From JANQQN01 sp964519665 (GTDB lineage: Bacteria; Myxococcota; Kuafuiibacteriia; Kuafuiibacteriales; Kuafuiibacteriaceae), in the NCBI GenBank assembly GCA_964519665.1, contig CAZFIV010000012.1, positions 1 to 64,000 of the forward strand: a stretch of DNA of 64,000 nt, in the 5' to 3' direction. Of the stretch, positions 18,248-26,791 are shown in pieces. The notes beneath the pieces were generated by a model. It did not search any database, was not told the DNA's origin, and was given only the letters and a program-made list of their open reading frames with translations. The stretch's first letter is position 1, and every line of letters begins with the position of its first letter. The position numbers and the translations under genes were made by a program.

Positions 18248-19299
18248 CTACGGAGACGCTTCGGCCGCCAGAACAGCATCGTTCCGGTCTCTAAACACCT
18301 GGATCGGCTGGGCGGCGATGATCGGCTGGTTACCGATGACGGTGGTCGGCAAGCCGAACAAGCCGAGGGCCGCGAACTCTGCGCGCTCGAGCTCGACCTG
18401 CTCGCGGAAGGTTCGGTGCTTCATGTCGGCTTCGAAGCGGACCACATCGAGGCCTGCTCTTGACGCGAACGCCGAAAGCCGATCCGCCCGGAGGTGATCT
18501 TGGCTCGCGAACATCTGGTCGTGCATCGGCCAGAACGGCCCTGGGCCTGCGCAGCATAGACGGCTTCGGTGATCGGATCCTCCATCGCCGACAGCGAAAT
18601 CGGTCGGACGATCAGCCGAATCTGGCCTCCGTACTCCTCGAGCAGCCGGTCGACAGTGCCGAGATGCGCTCCGCAATAGACACAGCGCAGCCCGGTGAAC
18701 ACGACCATGTCGACCTTCGCCTGAGCCGAGCCCCGGGTCGGCGCGCTGTTCAGATCGAGACCCGCGAAGCCGTCGGTATCGAACTCGTCCTTTTCGGTCC
18801 GCTTGATCCGAACGTCGAGTTCGGGAGGCTCTCCGAGCTTAGGACGGATACCGAAGTCGTCGAGCTTCCGGGCCACGCAGGCCTCGATATCCGCCGTGTC
18901 GGCCCCCAGCGGGTCGCCGGCGGTCGCGCGAGCCCCCCGCACCTTACCTTCCGCGACATCGAGGGTGAACGTCACCTCGAGCTCGGTCCGCGGCTCGTCG
19001 CCCATGCAATCCATGAGCAGATGACCGATCTGCCCCATCGCCCAGTCTTGCTCGACCCCACGCAGATCGAAGAAAGACGCCCACTGGCCGCTCCAGGCGG
19101 CTAGGAAGGTCTCCTGCGCGACATCCTGACTGACCGACCAGTCGCCGGTCACGCTGCAACACACCGCCACCGCGAGCGACGGATACCGCTCGACGAGGGT
19201 TCCGAAGGCCTGTACGTGCCCTTGCCGGCAGGCCTCGAGAAGCTCGGCATCGCTGAGCACCGCTTGCCCCATCGCATTGACGAGTACCCAGTGGGCCAT
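18248..19299 (-). pseudogene. Sigma-70 region 2 / AgmX-like / DsbA-thioredoxin fusion, interrupted by a frameshift
   Basis: Three parts can be read. (1) An N-terminal sigma-70 region 2-like segment, LSDAELLEACRQGH...SQDVAQETFLAAW, with no region 4. (2) A TonB/AgmX-like segment, LEVTFTLDVAEGKVRGARA...CVARKLDDFGIRP. (3) A DsbA-type thioredoxin fold with active site CVYC and cis-Pro loop LGLFGLPTTVIG. The frame breaks near 18540 between AYAAQAQG-type sequence and PFWPMHDQMFASQD; a single missing base restores a continuous DsbA domain. It may be a sequencing error rather than decay. Start taken as ATG 19299 (19272 also possible). No signal peptide is visible, odd for a DsbA-like domain. Confidence 0.65.
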
Positions 19300-19417
19300 C
19301 GATCCTGACAAGAAACGGAGGCATCGCGAGGTCGCGAGCCACAAGTCCGGACACGAAATTCTGGATCGCTACGCCCGACACCTAGACATCGTCGGGCCGG
19401 GGGACATCGGTCGGTAC

Positions 19418-20266
19418 CTACACGACCGTCGCGGTGGCCGACAGCGCAGTGGCCCCATCGGGTCCCCGCGCTTCGAGCTCTACTTCGCCGTCACGGGGCC
19501 GACCGATGAGCAGAAACGGCGCGAGATCAAAGAGCGGCGCCCGCCCCCGAAACCGGAACGCGGTGACCGACCGGGTCTCGTTGCGACGGACCACGTCCGC
19601 CAGGAGCACCGCCACCAGCGGTCCGTGAACCACGAGGCCCGGATAACCTTCCTCCGCCTTCGCATAAGTTCGGTCGTAGTGGATACGGTGCGCGTTGAAG
19701 GTAAGGGCGGAAAACCGAAATAGGAGCCGAGGATCCGGCACCACGCGTCGTTGCCACACCCCAACCTCCGGCGGACTAGGCTCTACTATCGCGGGGGCGG
19801 CAATGGCAGCGCCTGGCTCTCGATAGACGATATCCTGCTCTTCCTCGATGCACAACTCGCCGTTCTGATGAAAAGAGTGCGCCACCGTCACGAAAGCCAG
19901 TCTTCCGGTTCGGCCGGTCTTGAGTTCGACATGTTGAATCGTATCTCTTCGCTCGGCCATCTGACCGAGAATCAAAGCGCGGTGAAAGAGGATCCGCCCA
20001 CCCGCGAACATTCGCCGTGGAAGCTCGATGGGCGGCATGAACCCGCCGCGCTTAGGATGTCCGTCCTCACTCAAACGAGCTTGGTGCTCAGTGGCCAGGA
20101 AATAGAACCAGTGCCATAGGGGCGGAAGTGGAGATCCAGCCTCCATTCGCAGTTCTTGCGCGTCTAGCGTGGCCGCGGCGGCCTGCGCAGCCCAAGGCGA
20201 TAGGTCGGACTCGACGCATTGCGTCTTTCCAATCCAGGCGGAGAAATGATTATTGGCTTCTACCAT
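19418..20266 (-). CDS. meh: Mesaconyl-C4-CoA hydratase (3-methylfumaryl-CoA hydratase)
   Basis: A 282-aa hot-dog-fold enzyme. The N-terminal half is a FAS1/HTD2-like dehydratase segment (PLPPLWHWFYFL, LPRRMFAGGRILFH). The C-terminal half has FNAHRIHYDRTYA, with the Asp/His arrangement of MaoC-type hydratases, and GLVVHGPLVA. In the 3-hydroxypropionate bi-cycle it hydrates mesaconyl-C4-CoA to (S)-citramalyl-CoA, the substrate of the lyase encoded by mcl. It is divergent from smtA with only 47 bases between start codons, so the two directions probably share regulation. The identity rests on sequence character plus the five other cycle genes beside it. Confidence 0.88.
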   Translation of the reverse strand: MVEANNHFSAWIGKTQCVESDLSPWAAQAAAATLDAQELRMEAGSPLPPLWHWFYFLATEHQARLSEDGHPKRGGFMPPIELPRRMFAGGRILFHRALILGQMAERRDTIQHVELKTGRTGRLAFVTVAHSFHQNGELCIEEEQDIVYREPGAAIAAPAIVEPSPPEVGVWQRRVVPDPRLLFRFSALTFNAHRIHYDRTYAKAEEGYPGLVVHGPLVAVLLADVVRRNETRSVTAFRFRGRAPLFDLAPFLLIGRPRDGEVELEARGPDGATALSATATVV

Positions 20267-20313
20267 CGACCCTCGCCTTTCGCTACCATGAGAGTCGGTT
20301 GGACGGAAACAGC

Positions 20314-21525
20314 GTGAATACTGATCGTGCCCTTCCCATGAGTGGAACGCGCGTCCTCGACATCGGCACCTTTATGGCAGGGCCGCACGCCGCCTCGATC
20401 TTCGGTGAGTTTGGCGCTGAAGTGCTGAAGATCGAACATCCAACCCATGGTGACCCAATGCGTCGCTTCGGGAGTCGAACCCAGCTCGAAGGCCTCAGCC
20501 TCCCCTTCCTGTCGGAAGCCCGCTGCCGAAAGTCGGTCACCATCGATATACGCAAGCCTCGCGGTAAAGAGCTATTGCTCAAGCTCGTTGAAAAGTCGGA
20601 CGTCTTGATCGAGAACTTTCGACCCGGAACCTTCGAAGAGTGGGGACTGAGCTGGGATGTGCTCCGCCAGGCGAACCCGGGTCTCGTATTCCTTCGCGTG
20701 TCGGGCTACGGCCAAACGGGTCCTTACCGCCGCCGATCCGGCTTCGCTCACATTGCCCACGCTTTCTCCGGCTTGTCATACCTGTGCGGATTCCCGGGAG
20801 AGACTCCGGTCTTGCCGGGCTCGGTTCCGTTGGGTGACTACATGGCAGGTTTGTACGGAGCGATCGGGGTCCTCATCGCGCTTCGTCACCGGGAACGGAG
20901 CGGCGAGGGCCAGGTGATCGACGTTGCGATCTTCGAATCGATCTTCCGAACCTTGGAAGAGATCGCGGGCGCGTATGGCCTCTTCGGCACCGTCCGCGAA
21001 CGCGAAGGCTCGGGGAGCTTCGTCGCGGTGCCTCATGGCCACTTTCGAACCAAGGATGACAAGTGGGTTGCGATCGCCTGCACCACCGACCGAATGTTCG
21101 AGCGCCTCGTGAGCGCCATGAAGCGGCCTGAGCTGGCGAGCCCCGAGATGTACGGGCACCAGATGAAGCGGCGAGCAGCCCGCGACGTAGTCAACAAGCT
21201 GGTCGTCGATTGGGTCGAAACGTTCGATCGCGAAGAGTTCATGCGGATCTGTCTCGACGCCCAGGTTCCATGCGGTAAATTGAACAGCATTGCCGATATC
21301 TTCCAGGATGAGCACTTCCAAGCGAGAGGCATGCTGGCCCGCGTCGACGTGCCCAATGTCGGCGAGGTCGTCGTGCCCAACGTGATCCCTCATCTATCCA
21401 AGACACCGGGTCGCATCACGAACCTCGGACCCGAGCTGGGGAGTGCGACGGTCGAAGTACTCGAGACTTTGGTGGGCCTGTCGCTGGAGGACATCCAGGC
21501 TCTCCGAGAGCAAAAGGTCATCTGA
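20314..21525 (+). CDS. smtA: Succinyl-CoA:L-malate CoA-transferase subunit (CaiB/BaiF family III)
   Basis: A 403-aa family III CoA-transferase. GTG 20314 is chosen for the GGACGGA ribosome site 7 bases upstream and because it aligns with the start of the next, paralogous gene; ATG 20338 is an alternative. Family features: MAGPHAASIFGEFGAEVLKIE near the N-terminus, VLIENFRPG, and LGDYMAGLYG with the catalytic Asp at residue 175. With the adjacent paralogue it should form the heteromeric enzyme that moves CoA from succinyl-CoA to L-malate (and (S)-citramalate). Which of the two is alpha or beta is assigned by position only. Confidence 0.85.
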   Translation: MNTDRALPMSGTRVLDIGTFMAGPHAASIFGEFGAEVLKIEHPTHGDPMRRFGSRTQLEGLSLPFLSEARCRKSVTIDIRKPRGKELLLKLVEKSDVLIENFRPGTFEEWGLSWDVLRQANPGLVFLRVSGYGQTGPYRRRSGFAHIAHAFSGLSYLCGFPGETPVLPGSVPLGDYMAGLYGAIGVLIALRHRERSGEGQVIDVAIFESIFRTLEEIAGAYGLFGTVREREGSGSFVAVPHGHFRTKDDKWVAIACTTDRMFERLVSAMKRPELASPEMYGHQMKRRAARDVVNKLVVDWVETFDREEFMRICLDAQVPCGKLNSIADIFQDEHFQARGMLARVDVPNVGEVVVPNVIPHLSKTPGRITNLGPELGSATVEVLETLVGLSLEDIQALREQKVI

Positions 21526-21533
21526 GGCCCTCG

Positions 21534-22772
21534 ATGACGAACGGTGAGAATATGACGGACCGAACCGGGGCCGAACTCCCCTTGGCAGGCCTTCGGATTA
21601 TCGACTTGGCGACGGTCATCGCCGGTCCCTACGCGGCGTCCATCCTTGGTGAGTTCGGCGCCGACGTCATCAAAGTCGAGAAGCCGGCGGAGGGGTGTTC
21701 GCTTCGACGGTTCGGCACCCCGACCGCGGTCGGCGACACGCTGACCTGGATGAGCGACGCTCGAAACAAGCGGTCGGTGGAGCTCGACCTACGCACCCCG
21801 GAGGGGGCCGGGATCCTGAAACGCCTCGTCGAATCCTGTGATGTGCTCATCGAGAATTTCCGGCCGGGGACGCTCGAGAAGTGGGGGATCGGCTGGGAGG
21901 TCTTGCACGAGATCAATCCCCGGCTGGTGATGCTGCGGGTCACTGGATATGGGCAGACGGGCCCCTACAGAGACCGGCCGGGCTTTGCGCGGGTCGCCCA
22001 CGCCGTCGGAGGCCTAGCCTACTTGGCCGGGATGCCGAAGGGGGTCCCCGTGACGCCCGGCTCGACTACTCTGGGCGACTACATGACTGGGCTGTACGGA
22101 TGTGTCGGCATCCTCATGGCACTTCGGCATCGAGACGCGACGGGAGAAGGACAGTTCATCGACGCCGCTCTCTACGAATCCGTCTTTCGGTGTACCGCCG
22201 AGCTCGCCCTGGCCTACGCGATGTACGGCGCCGTTCGCGAGCGCCACGGTCCGCACGCTAACGACTTTGCCTGCCCCAACGGGTACTTCCCCACCATCGA
22301 CCGGCAATGGGTCGCGATCAGCTGTGTCACCGATGACCTGTTCGTTCGCCTCACCAAGGCGATGGGTCGGCCCGACCTCGCCGCCGACCACGTCTACGGT
22401 AAGAAAGAGCTCCGTCTGGCCCATCGCCACGACGTCAACGAGATCGTCCGTGATTGGTGCGGATCGCTCACCCGCACCGAAGTCCTAGAACGATGTTACG
22501 CGGCCCGCGCGCCGGCCGGGCCGCTCAATACGATCGCCGACATCTTCGGCGACCGGCAGTTTCACGCCCGCCGAATGCTGGTGGCCATCGACGACCCAGA
22601 CTTGGGAGAGACCGTCATCGTCCCCGCCACGATCCCGCGTCTGTCGAGAACACCGGGAGAGATTCGGCATCTGGGCCCGCGGCTGGGCGCTCATACGGAA
22701 GAAGTGCTGAAGGAGTTGCTGGACCTGGATGACACTGAGATTGCGAGCTTGCGGGAAAAGAAGGTCATATGA
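21534..22772 (+). CDS. smtB: Succinyl-CoA:L-malate CoA-transferase, second subunit
   Basis: A 412-aa family III CoA-transferase paralogous to the preceding gene over its whole length (VIAGPYAASILGEFGADVIKVE, CDVLIENFRPGT, TLGDYMTGLYG). The catalytic Asp is at residue 182. GAGG lies 6 bases before ATG 21534; ATG 21552 is also plausible. Starts 8 bases after smtA and overlaps mct by 4 bases. The product L-malyl-CoA is cleaved by the lyase two genes downstream to acetyl-CoA and glyoxylate; the same enzyme can activate citramalate. Confidence 0.85.
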   Translation: MTNGENMTDRTGAELPLAGLRIIDLATVIAGPYAASILGEFGADVIKVEKPAEGCSLRRFGTPTAVGDTLTWMSDARNKRSVELDLRTPEGAGILKRLVESCDVLIENFRPGTLEKWGIGWEVLHEINPRLVMLRVTGYGQTGPYRDRPGFARVAHAVGGLAYLAGMPKGVPVTPGSTTLGDYMTGLYGCVGILMALRHRDATGEGQFIDAALYESVFRCTAELALAYAMYGAVRERHGPHANDFACPNGYFPTIDRQWVAISCVTDDLFVRLTKAMGRPDLAADHVYGKKELRLAHRHDVNEIVRDWCGSLTRTEVLERCYAARAPAGPLNTIADIFGDRQFHARRMLVAIDDPDLGETVIVPATIPRLSRTPGEIRHLGPRLGAHTEEVLKELLDLDDTEIASLREKKVI

Positions 22773-24028
22773 AAGGCGGAATTCTAGCCGGACTTCGCAT
22801 CGTCGAAGGTTGCGCGTTCGTCGCCGCCCCGCTCGGGGGCATGACCCTCGCCCAGCTCGGCGCCGACGTCATTCGGTTCGACCCGATCGGCGGTGGTCTA
22901 GACTACGGACGATGGCCGCTGGGCCCCGATGGCAAGCACAGCCTGTTCTGGGCCGGGCTCAACAAGGGCAAGCGCTCGATCGCGGTCGACCTGCGCCACG
23001 AACGCGGCAAAGAGCTGCTGACCCGGCTCATCACCCTCCCCGGGGAAGGATCCGGAGTCTTTAGCACCAACTTTCCCGCCCGGGGTTGGCTCGCTTACGA
23101 AGCTCTTCGCGCACACCGCGAAGACCTCGTCATGATCAACCTGGTCGGGCGCCGCGACGGCGGCTCGGAGGTCGACTACACCGTCAATCCGCAAACCGGC
23201 CTGCCGTCGATGACCGGGCCCGGCCCGGGTTCGGACCCGGTCAATCACGTCTTGCCGGCTTGGGATCTGATCACCGGCCAGATGATGGCGACGGCGATCC
23301 TCGCCGCCGAGCGGCACCGGCGGGTCCACGGCGTCGGCCAATTGGTTCGCCTCGCGCTCAAAGACGTCGCTTTGGCGACGCTCGGTCACCTCGGGATGAT
23401 CGCGGAGGCGACTTTCGAGGGCGTGGACCGCCCCAAACAAGGCAACTATCTCTATGGAGCGTTCGGACGCGATTTTGAAACCCTCGAGGGTCGGCGACTG
23501 ATGATCGTGGGACTCACACCGTCTCAATGGAAATGCCTGCAGAAAGCTACCGGGCTCGGTCCCCAGTTCTCTGAGCTGGGCGTTCGGCTCGGACTCAACC
23601 TCGATGACCAGGGCGACCGGTTCCGAGCCCGTCGCGAGATCGCGGATATCTTGGCCTCTTGGGTCCACGCGCGGACACTCGCGGAGATCGCGCCGCTGTT
23701 CACCGAGCATCGGGTGACTTGGGGACCATACCGAACCCTGAGCGAAACCGTGCGGAGCGACCCGGACTGCTCGCTGGAAAATCCGATGTTCGAGCTGGTG
23801 GACCAGCCGAACATCGGCCGGTACCTGATGCCCGCCCATCCTGCCGAATTCAGCGAAGTGCCGAGGCTCCCGCCGGCACCCGCGCCTCGGCTCGGCCAAC
23901 ACACGGATGAGATCCTGCTCGACCTGCTCGACCTGTCCGAAGCAGAGGTCGGGCAGCTACACGACGAAGGGATCGTCGCCGGCCCCACCCCATCCGAACC
24001 GCAACCGCAGGAAGGTATCGCGACATGA
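22769..24028 (+). CDS. mct: Mesaconyl-CoA C1-C4 CoA transferase (2-methylfumaryl-CoA isomerase)
   Basis: A 419-aa family III CoA-transferase of a distinct branch. It matches what I remember of the Chloroflexus enzyme nearly motif for motif: FVAAPLGGMTLAQLGADVIR, KHSLFWAGLNKGKRSIA, LVGRRDGGSEVDYTVNPQ, NYLYGAFGRDFETL. The catalytic Asp is in PAWDLITGQ at residue 166. It moves CoA intramolecularly from the C1 to the C4 carboxyl of mesaconate, an intermediate step almost unique to the 3-hydroxypropionate bi-cycle, which makes it the diagnostic gene here. ATGA overlaps link it to smtB and mcl. Confidence 0.93.
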   Translation: MKGGILAGLRIVEGCAFVAAPLGGMTLAQLGADVIRFDPIGGGLDYGRWPLGPDGKHSLFWAGLNKGKRSIAVDLRHERGKELLTRLITLPGEGSGVFSTNFPARGWLAYEALRAHREDLVMINLVGRRDGGSEVDYTVNPQTGLPSMTGPGPGSDPVNHVLPAWDLITGQMMATAILAAERHRRVHGVGQLVRLALKDVALATLGHLGMIAEATFEGVDRPKQGNYLYGAFGRDFETLEGRRLMIVGLTPSQWKCLQKATGLGPQFSELGVRLGLNLDDQGDRFRARREIADILASWVHARTLAEIAPLFTEHRVTWGPYRTLSETVRSDPDCSLENPMFELVDQPNIGRYLMPAHPAEFSEVPRLPPAPAPRLGQHTDEILLDLLDLSEAEVGQLHDEGIVAGPTPSEPQPQEGIAT

Positions 24029-25062
24029 AGCTACCCCGTGACTTCTACAAGCCTCTGGCCCTGGGCGCACCCACCCCGTATCGAGAGCTACCCGTTCGTC
24101 CCGAGCGAATGATCCACTTTTTTCCTCCTCACATCGAAAAGATTAAAGCGAAGGTTCCCGAACTCGCCACGAGGGTCGACGTCATGTGTGGCAACCTCGA
24201 GGACGCCATTGCGGTGGAGTCCAAAGAGGCGGCGCGCCAAGGATTTATCGAGCTCGGCCAAACCGTCGACTTCGGCGACACGGGCTTGTGGGTCCGCGTC
24301 AACGCGCTCAACAGCCCCTGGTTCCTCGATGACGTCATGCAGATCGTCGGCGCCCTGAAAGATAAGCTCGACACCATCATGATCCCCAAGGTCGAGGGGC
24401 CTTGGGACGTCCATTACGTGGACCAGCTCCTTGCCCAGCTCGAAGCTCTTCATCGTCTTACGAAGCCGGTCTTGCTTCATGCCCTGCTCGAGACCGCGCA
24501 GGGCGTGAACAACGTCGAAGCGATCGCCCTGGCCAGCCCTCGCATGCACGGCATGAGCCTGGGTCCCGCGGACCTCGCGGCTTCCCGGGGCATGAAGACG
24601 ACCCGAGTCGGCGGCGGCCACCCCTTCTACGGCGTCCTCGCCGACCCCACCGACGGTGAGCGCGCGTTCGCTCAGCAGGATCTCTGGCACTACACCACCG
24701 CGAAGATGGTGGATGCGTGCAGCGCGGCGGGCATCGGCGCGTTCTACGGCCCGTTTGGCGACATCAAGGATGAGGCCGGCTGCGAAGCCCAGTTCCGGAA
24801 CGCGTTTTTGATGGGATGCTCCGGCGCCTGGTCGCTCGCGCCTAACCAGATCGCGATCGCCAAGCGTGTGTTCAGTCCCGATGTCGACGAAGTCTTGTTT
24901 GCGAGGAAGATCCTCGAAGCCATGCCCGACGGCTCGGGCGTCGCGATGATCGACGGCAAGATGCAGGACGACGCGACGTGGAAACAGGCGAAGGTCATGG
25001 TCGATCTGGCTCGGCTGGTCGCCAAGAAGGACCCCGAGCTGGCCGAGGCGTACGGGTTGTAA
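24025..25062 (+). CDS. mcl: Malyl-CoA / beta-methylmalyl-CoA / citramalyl-CoA lyase
   Basis: A 345-aa HpcH/HpaI (CitE-like) lyase. Diagnostic segments: RELPVRPERMIHFFPPHIEK, CGNLEDAI, DTIMIPKVEGPWDVH, LLHALLETAQGVNNVE, LGPADLAASRGMKTTRVGGG and SGVAMIDGKMQDDATWKQAK. The metal-binding Glu/Asp residues sit in these blocks. In the bi-cycle this one trifunctional enzyme cleaves malyl-CoA, condenses glyoxylate with propionyl-CoA to beta-methylmalyl-CoA, and cleaves citramalyl-CoA to acetyl-CoA and pyruvate. Overlaps mct by 4 bases. Confidence 0.93.
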   Translation: MKLPRDFYKPLALGAPTPYRELPVRPERMIHFFPPHIEKIKAKVPELATRVDVMCGNLEDAIAVESKEAARQGFIELGQTVDFGDTGLWVRVNALNSPWFLDDVMQIVGALKDKLDTIMIPKVEGPWDVHYVDQLLAQLEALHRLTKPVLLHALLETAQGVNNVEAIALASPRMHGMSLGPADLAASRGMKTTRVGGGHPFYGVLADPTDGERAFAQQDLWHYTTAKMVDACSAAGIGAFYGPFGDIKDEAGCEAQFRNAFLMGCSGAWSLAPNQIAIAKRVFSPDVDEVLFARKILEAMPDGSGVAMIDGKMQDDATWKQAKVMVDLARLVAKKDPELAEAYGL

Positions 25063-25070
25063 GGCGACCG

Positions 25071-26126
25071 ATGAGCACCAAGACGCAGCCCGGTAACTAC
25101 TTCGAGGATTTCCGCGTCGGGCAGGAGATCGTGCACGCGACGCCGAGAACGGTGACCGAGGGGGACGTCGCCGTCTATGCATCGCTCTTCGGACCGAGGT
25201 TCGCGCTGAGCTCGGCGTCGACCTTCGCCGCCGAGCTGGGGCTTGCCCGCTCCCCGGTCGACGACCTCCTCTCCTTTCACATCGTCTTCGGCAAAACGGT
25301 TCCGGACATTTCACTGAACGCCATTGCCAATCTCGGCTACGCCGCCGGGCGCTTCGGAGCGCTCGTCTATCCCGGCGACACCCTTTCCGCCACGTCGAGC
25401 GTCACGGGACTGCGGCAGAACAAGAACGGTAAGACCGGGGTGGTTTACGTTCGAACGACCGGTGTCAACCAGCGCGGAGAAATGGTCGTGCAGTACCACC
25501 GCTGGGTCATGGTGCGAAAGCGCGACCTCGACGCACCCGCGCCCGAGCCCGTCGTTCCCGAGCTGCCCACCGAGGTCGCGCCGAACGAGCTCGTCGTCCC
25601 CTATGAGATAGGGGCGTCCTACGATGGTCGGCTGTCGGGAAGCGACCAGCTATGGGATGACTATGAGGTCGGTGAGAAGATCGATCACGTCGACGCCATG
25701 ACCATCGAAGACGCCGAGCACATGATGGCGTGTCGACTCTTTCAGAATACGGCAAAGGTGCATTTCAACCTGCACACCGAGCGCGAAGGAAGATTTGGCA
25801 AGCGCATCGTCTACGGGGGCTACATCATCAGCCTCGCGCGCGCCTTGTCTTTCAACGGGTTGGCCAACGCCCTGTCCATCGCCGCGATCAACGGTGGTCG
25901 GCATACCGCCCCCGCATTCGCGCACGATACCGTCTACGCGTGGTCGGAAGTCCTCCACAAGGGCGACATTTTCGACCATCCTACCGTGGGAGCGCTTCGC
26001 CTTCGCACCGTCGCCACGAAGGATCGACCGTGCTCGGACTTCCCGTACAAGGTGGACGACGTGACTTACGACCCCTCGGTGATCCTGGACTTCGACTACA
26101 CCGTACTCATGCCTCGCCGTCGTTGA
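25071..26126 (+). CDS. mch: Mesaconyl-C1-CoA hydratase (beta-methylmalyl-CoA dehydratase)
   Basis: A 351-aa protein with two MaoC/hot-dog halves. ATG 25071 lies 8 bases after the mcl stop and begins MSTKTQPGNYFEDFRVGQEI, the usual start of this family. Typical blocks: TVTEGDVAVYASLFG, LSFHIVFGKTVPDISLNA and, in the second half, LFQNTAKVHFN with the hydratase His. It dehydrates beta-methylmalyl-CoA to mesaconyl-C1-CoA. Final gene of the cluster; 173 bases separate it from the next sigma-factor operon. Confidence 0.92.
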   Translation: MSTKTQPGNYFEDFRVGQEIVHATPRTVTEGDVAVYASLFGPRFALSSASTFAAELGLARSPVDDLLSFHIVFGKTVPDISLNAIANLGYAAGRFGALVYPGDTLSATSSVTGLRQNKNGKTGVVYVRTTGVNQRGEMVVQYHRWVMVRKRDLDAPAPEPVVPELPTEVAPNELVVPYEIGASYDGRLSGSDQLWDDYEVGEKIDHVDAMTIEDAEHMMACRLFQNTAKVHFNLHTEREGRFGKRIVYGGYIISLARALSFNGLANALSIAAINGGRHTAPAFAHDTVYAWSEVLHKGDIFDHPTVGALRLRTVATKDRPCSDFPYKVDDVTYDPSVILDFDYTVLMPRRR

Positions 26127-26299
26127 ACGGCACCGCGGCCGCCTTTGGCCTGCGAGCCCTCGGTCCGCGCGCTGCCGAGCCATGCCGTCAGCACCGCAAA
26201 TCGGTGATCGTCGTCGCTCCAAAGCCGGCGGTAAGAAATGAAGGTGAACGGTAACGGATCTTCTTCGGCGCGGGGTTGCATGGTGTGAGGCCGGTAGCC

Positions 26300-26791
26300 G
26301 TGACCATCGACGTTGAAGCCACCTACGAACGCTACGGGCCGATGGTGCTGCGCCGATGCCGCGCTCTCCTGCGAGACGAAGAGCGCGCGGTGGATGCGAT
26401 GCACGACACCTTCGTGCGGCTGTTACGCAACCGGCGGCGCCTCGAGGACCGAGGCCTCGCGTCGCTGCTGTACCGTATCGCGACGAACGTTTGCCTGAAT
26501 CATATTCGGACCCGAAAGCGGCGACCGGAGAACCCGGACGAAGCCCTCCTGCTGGAGCTCGCGACGCTGGACTCGAGCGAAGATCGGTCGTTGGCGCAGC
26601 AGGTCCTCGGTCGCCTGTTCGCGGACGAGGTGGCATCGACCCGAACGATCGCCGTTCTCCACCTGGTAGACGGCATGACCCTGGAGGAGGTCGCGCGCGA
26701 AGTCGGCCTCTCTGTTTCCGGCGTCCGCAAGCGTCTTCGAAAACTCAAGTCGACCGCCCGCGCGCTCGCCGAGGAAGGAACCGCAGCATGA
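26300..26791 (+). CDS. ECF-type RNA polymerase sigma factor
   Basis: A 163-aa sigma factor with region 2 (YERYGPMVLRRCRALLRDEERAVDAMHDTFVRLL) and region 4 (VLHLVDGMTLEEVAREVGLSVSGVRKRLRKL). GTG 26300 is preferred, with GAGG 9 bases upstream; a TTG at 26276 is in frame but has no ribosome site. It overlaps the next gene by ATGA, and that gene overlaps the caspase gene the same way, so the three form one unit: sigma factor, membrane partner and exported protease. It probably drives its own operon; the 173-base upstream gap has room for the promoter. Confidence 0.9.
   Translation: MTIDVEATYERYGPMVLRRCRALLRDEERAVDAMHDTFVRLLRNRRRLEDRGLASLLYRIATNVCLNHIRTRKRRPENPDEALLLELATLDSSEDRSLAQQVLGRLFADEVASTRTIAVLHLVDGMTLEEVAREVGLSVSGVRKRLRKLKSTARALAEEGTAA

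Noticed and set aside
20314..22772. Carnitine or formyl-CoA transferases (CaiB, Frc)
   Set aside because: Same fold family, but the tandem pair sits with mct, mcl, mch and meh, which points to the malate/citramalate enzyme.
26245..26262. GGTAACG motif shared upstream of the sigma gene at 26.3 kb and the one at 36.7 kb
   Set aside because: Only seven bases and at different distances from the start codons; more likely chance than a common ECF promoter.
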